NCBI GenBank assembly: GCA_049322695.1
Contig: JBMORW010000015.1
Span: forward strand, 40,575-104,574
DNA: 64,000 bases
From: CALGKJ01 sp049322695
Lineage (GTDB): Bacteria > Bacillota > Clostridia > Lutisporales > Lutisporaceae
Direction of reading: 5' to 3'
Shown here: one piece after another, positions 63,846 through 64,000 of the stretch
Layout: every line of letters begins with the position of its first letter
Numbering within the stretch: the first letter of the stretch is position 1
Program-made: the position numbers and the translations under genes
The notes under the pieces: model-generated
Seen by the model: the letters and a program-made list of their open reading frames with translations, nothing else
What the model was told of the DNA's origin: nothing
The model's database searches: none

Positions 63846-64000
63846 ATGAAAAGCCATGAAAATCATGAAAATCATACGTTGATTGAAAAGTTAAATTCCA
63901 GTGAAAAGAAAGTTTCAATAATGTAAGACTAAATTCGATATTGTCTGGGTTTGAACTGTATATTAAGTGATAAAAATATAGTATAATGGCCTTACAGAAA
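63846..64000. other. Non-coding window end
   Basis: After the transglutaminase gene, the last 155 bases hold no gene I can support. A TATAAT at 63982-63987 with TTGAAC far upstream (25 bases) may be part of a promoter for the next gene, but the spacing is poor. Confidence 0.4.

Noticed and set aside
1..64000. CRISPR arrays, tRNA/rRNA genes, insertion sequences, prophage or defence islands
   Set aside because: No regular direct repeats, no rRNA or tRNA sequence, and no transposase, integrase or phage protein was seen among the frames.

Overview
ORGANISM. The window is AT-rich bacterial chromosome with strong Shine-Dalgarno sites. It carries an H-type small acid-soluble spore protein, a GlpP-type glycerol regulator, a [2Fe-2S] G3P-dehydrogenase-like flavoprotein, a C_GCAxxG_C_C redox protein, a rubrerythrin-like protein and an H-NOX domain very like that of Caldanaerobacter. 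Together these point to an anaerobic or microaerophilic spore-forming member of the Clostridia. I see no rRNA, tRNA, CRISPR array, transposase or phage gene, so this reads as core chromosome with lineage-specific genes mixed in. LAYOUT. 0-4 kb: tail of an unknown gene, then overlapping ppx (with HD domain) and ppk for polyphosphate turnover. 4-9.5 kb: glycerol catabolism, with glpP, glpK, a terminator-bearing leader that is a candidate GlpP target, a GlpA-like flavoprotein with a [2Fe-2S] domain, an FAD/NAD oxidoreductase and a DUF1667 small Cys protein. 9.5-15.2 kb: membrane proteins, a DUF5685/J-domain pair, a lipoprotein of the serine beta-lactamase family with all catalytic motifs degraded, a DUF1287 protein and a redox protein. 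15.2-17.3 kb (minus strand): fba and an HD-GYP protein. 17.4-21.2 kb: a cobalamin riboswitch controlling btuF-btuD-btuC. 21.2-30.5 kb: a DUF2785 gene behind a structured leader, an H-NOX chemoreceptor, a nucleoid-associated protein, threonine aldolase, a LytTR regulator with an unusual receiver, sspH, a frameshifted mscS-family gene and an RNA methyltransferase. 30.6-37 kb: a tight signalling operon of hybrid histidine kinase, CheR, CheB and REC-GGDEF diguanylate cyclase. 37-46.6 kb: an XpaC-like protein, a zinc-ribbon/HTH protein, a lipoprotein, a nucleoside phosphorylase-like protein, an FAH hydrolase, tdh-kbl (threonine to glycine), a ferritin-like protein and hflK-hflC. 46.6-64 kb: a secreted M4 metalloprotease, a nuclease-helicase fusion (PD-(D/E)XK plus XPD/DinG), two acetyltransferases, an FtsA-like protein with a repeated C-terminal module, a VanW/G5 protein, DUF2225, a YbjQ-like protein and a MoxR-DUF58-transglutaminase operon. 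HOW IT FITS. The environmental-sensing genes stand out: an O2-type H-NOX chemoreceptor, a CheB/CheR-coupled hybrid kinase feeding a diguanylate cyclase, an HD-GYP protein that may break down c-di-GMP, and a LytTR regulator whose receiver has Cys in place of the phospho-accepting Asp. Metabolic genes cover glycerol, threonine, polyphosphate and B12 uptake. The best leads for something undescribed are the BtuD C-terminal domain, the repeat module on the FtsA-like protein, the dead serine-hydrolase lipoprotein, the Cys receiver and the structured leader before the DUF2785 gene.
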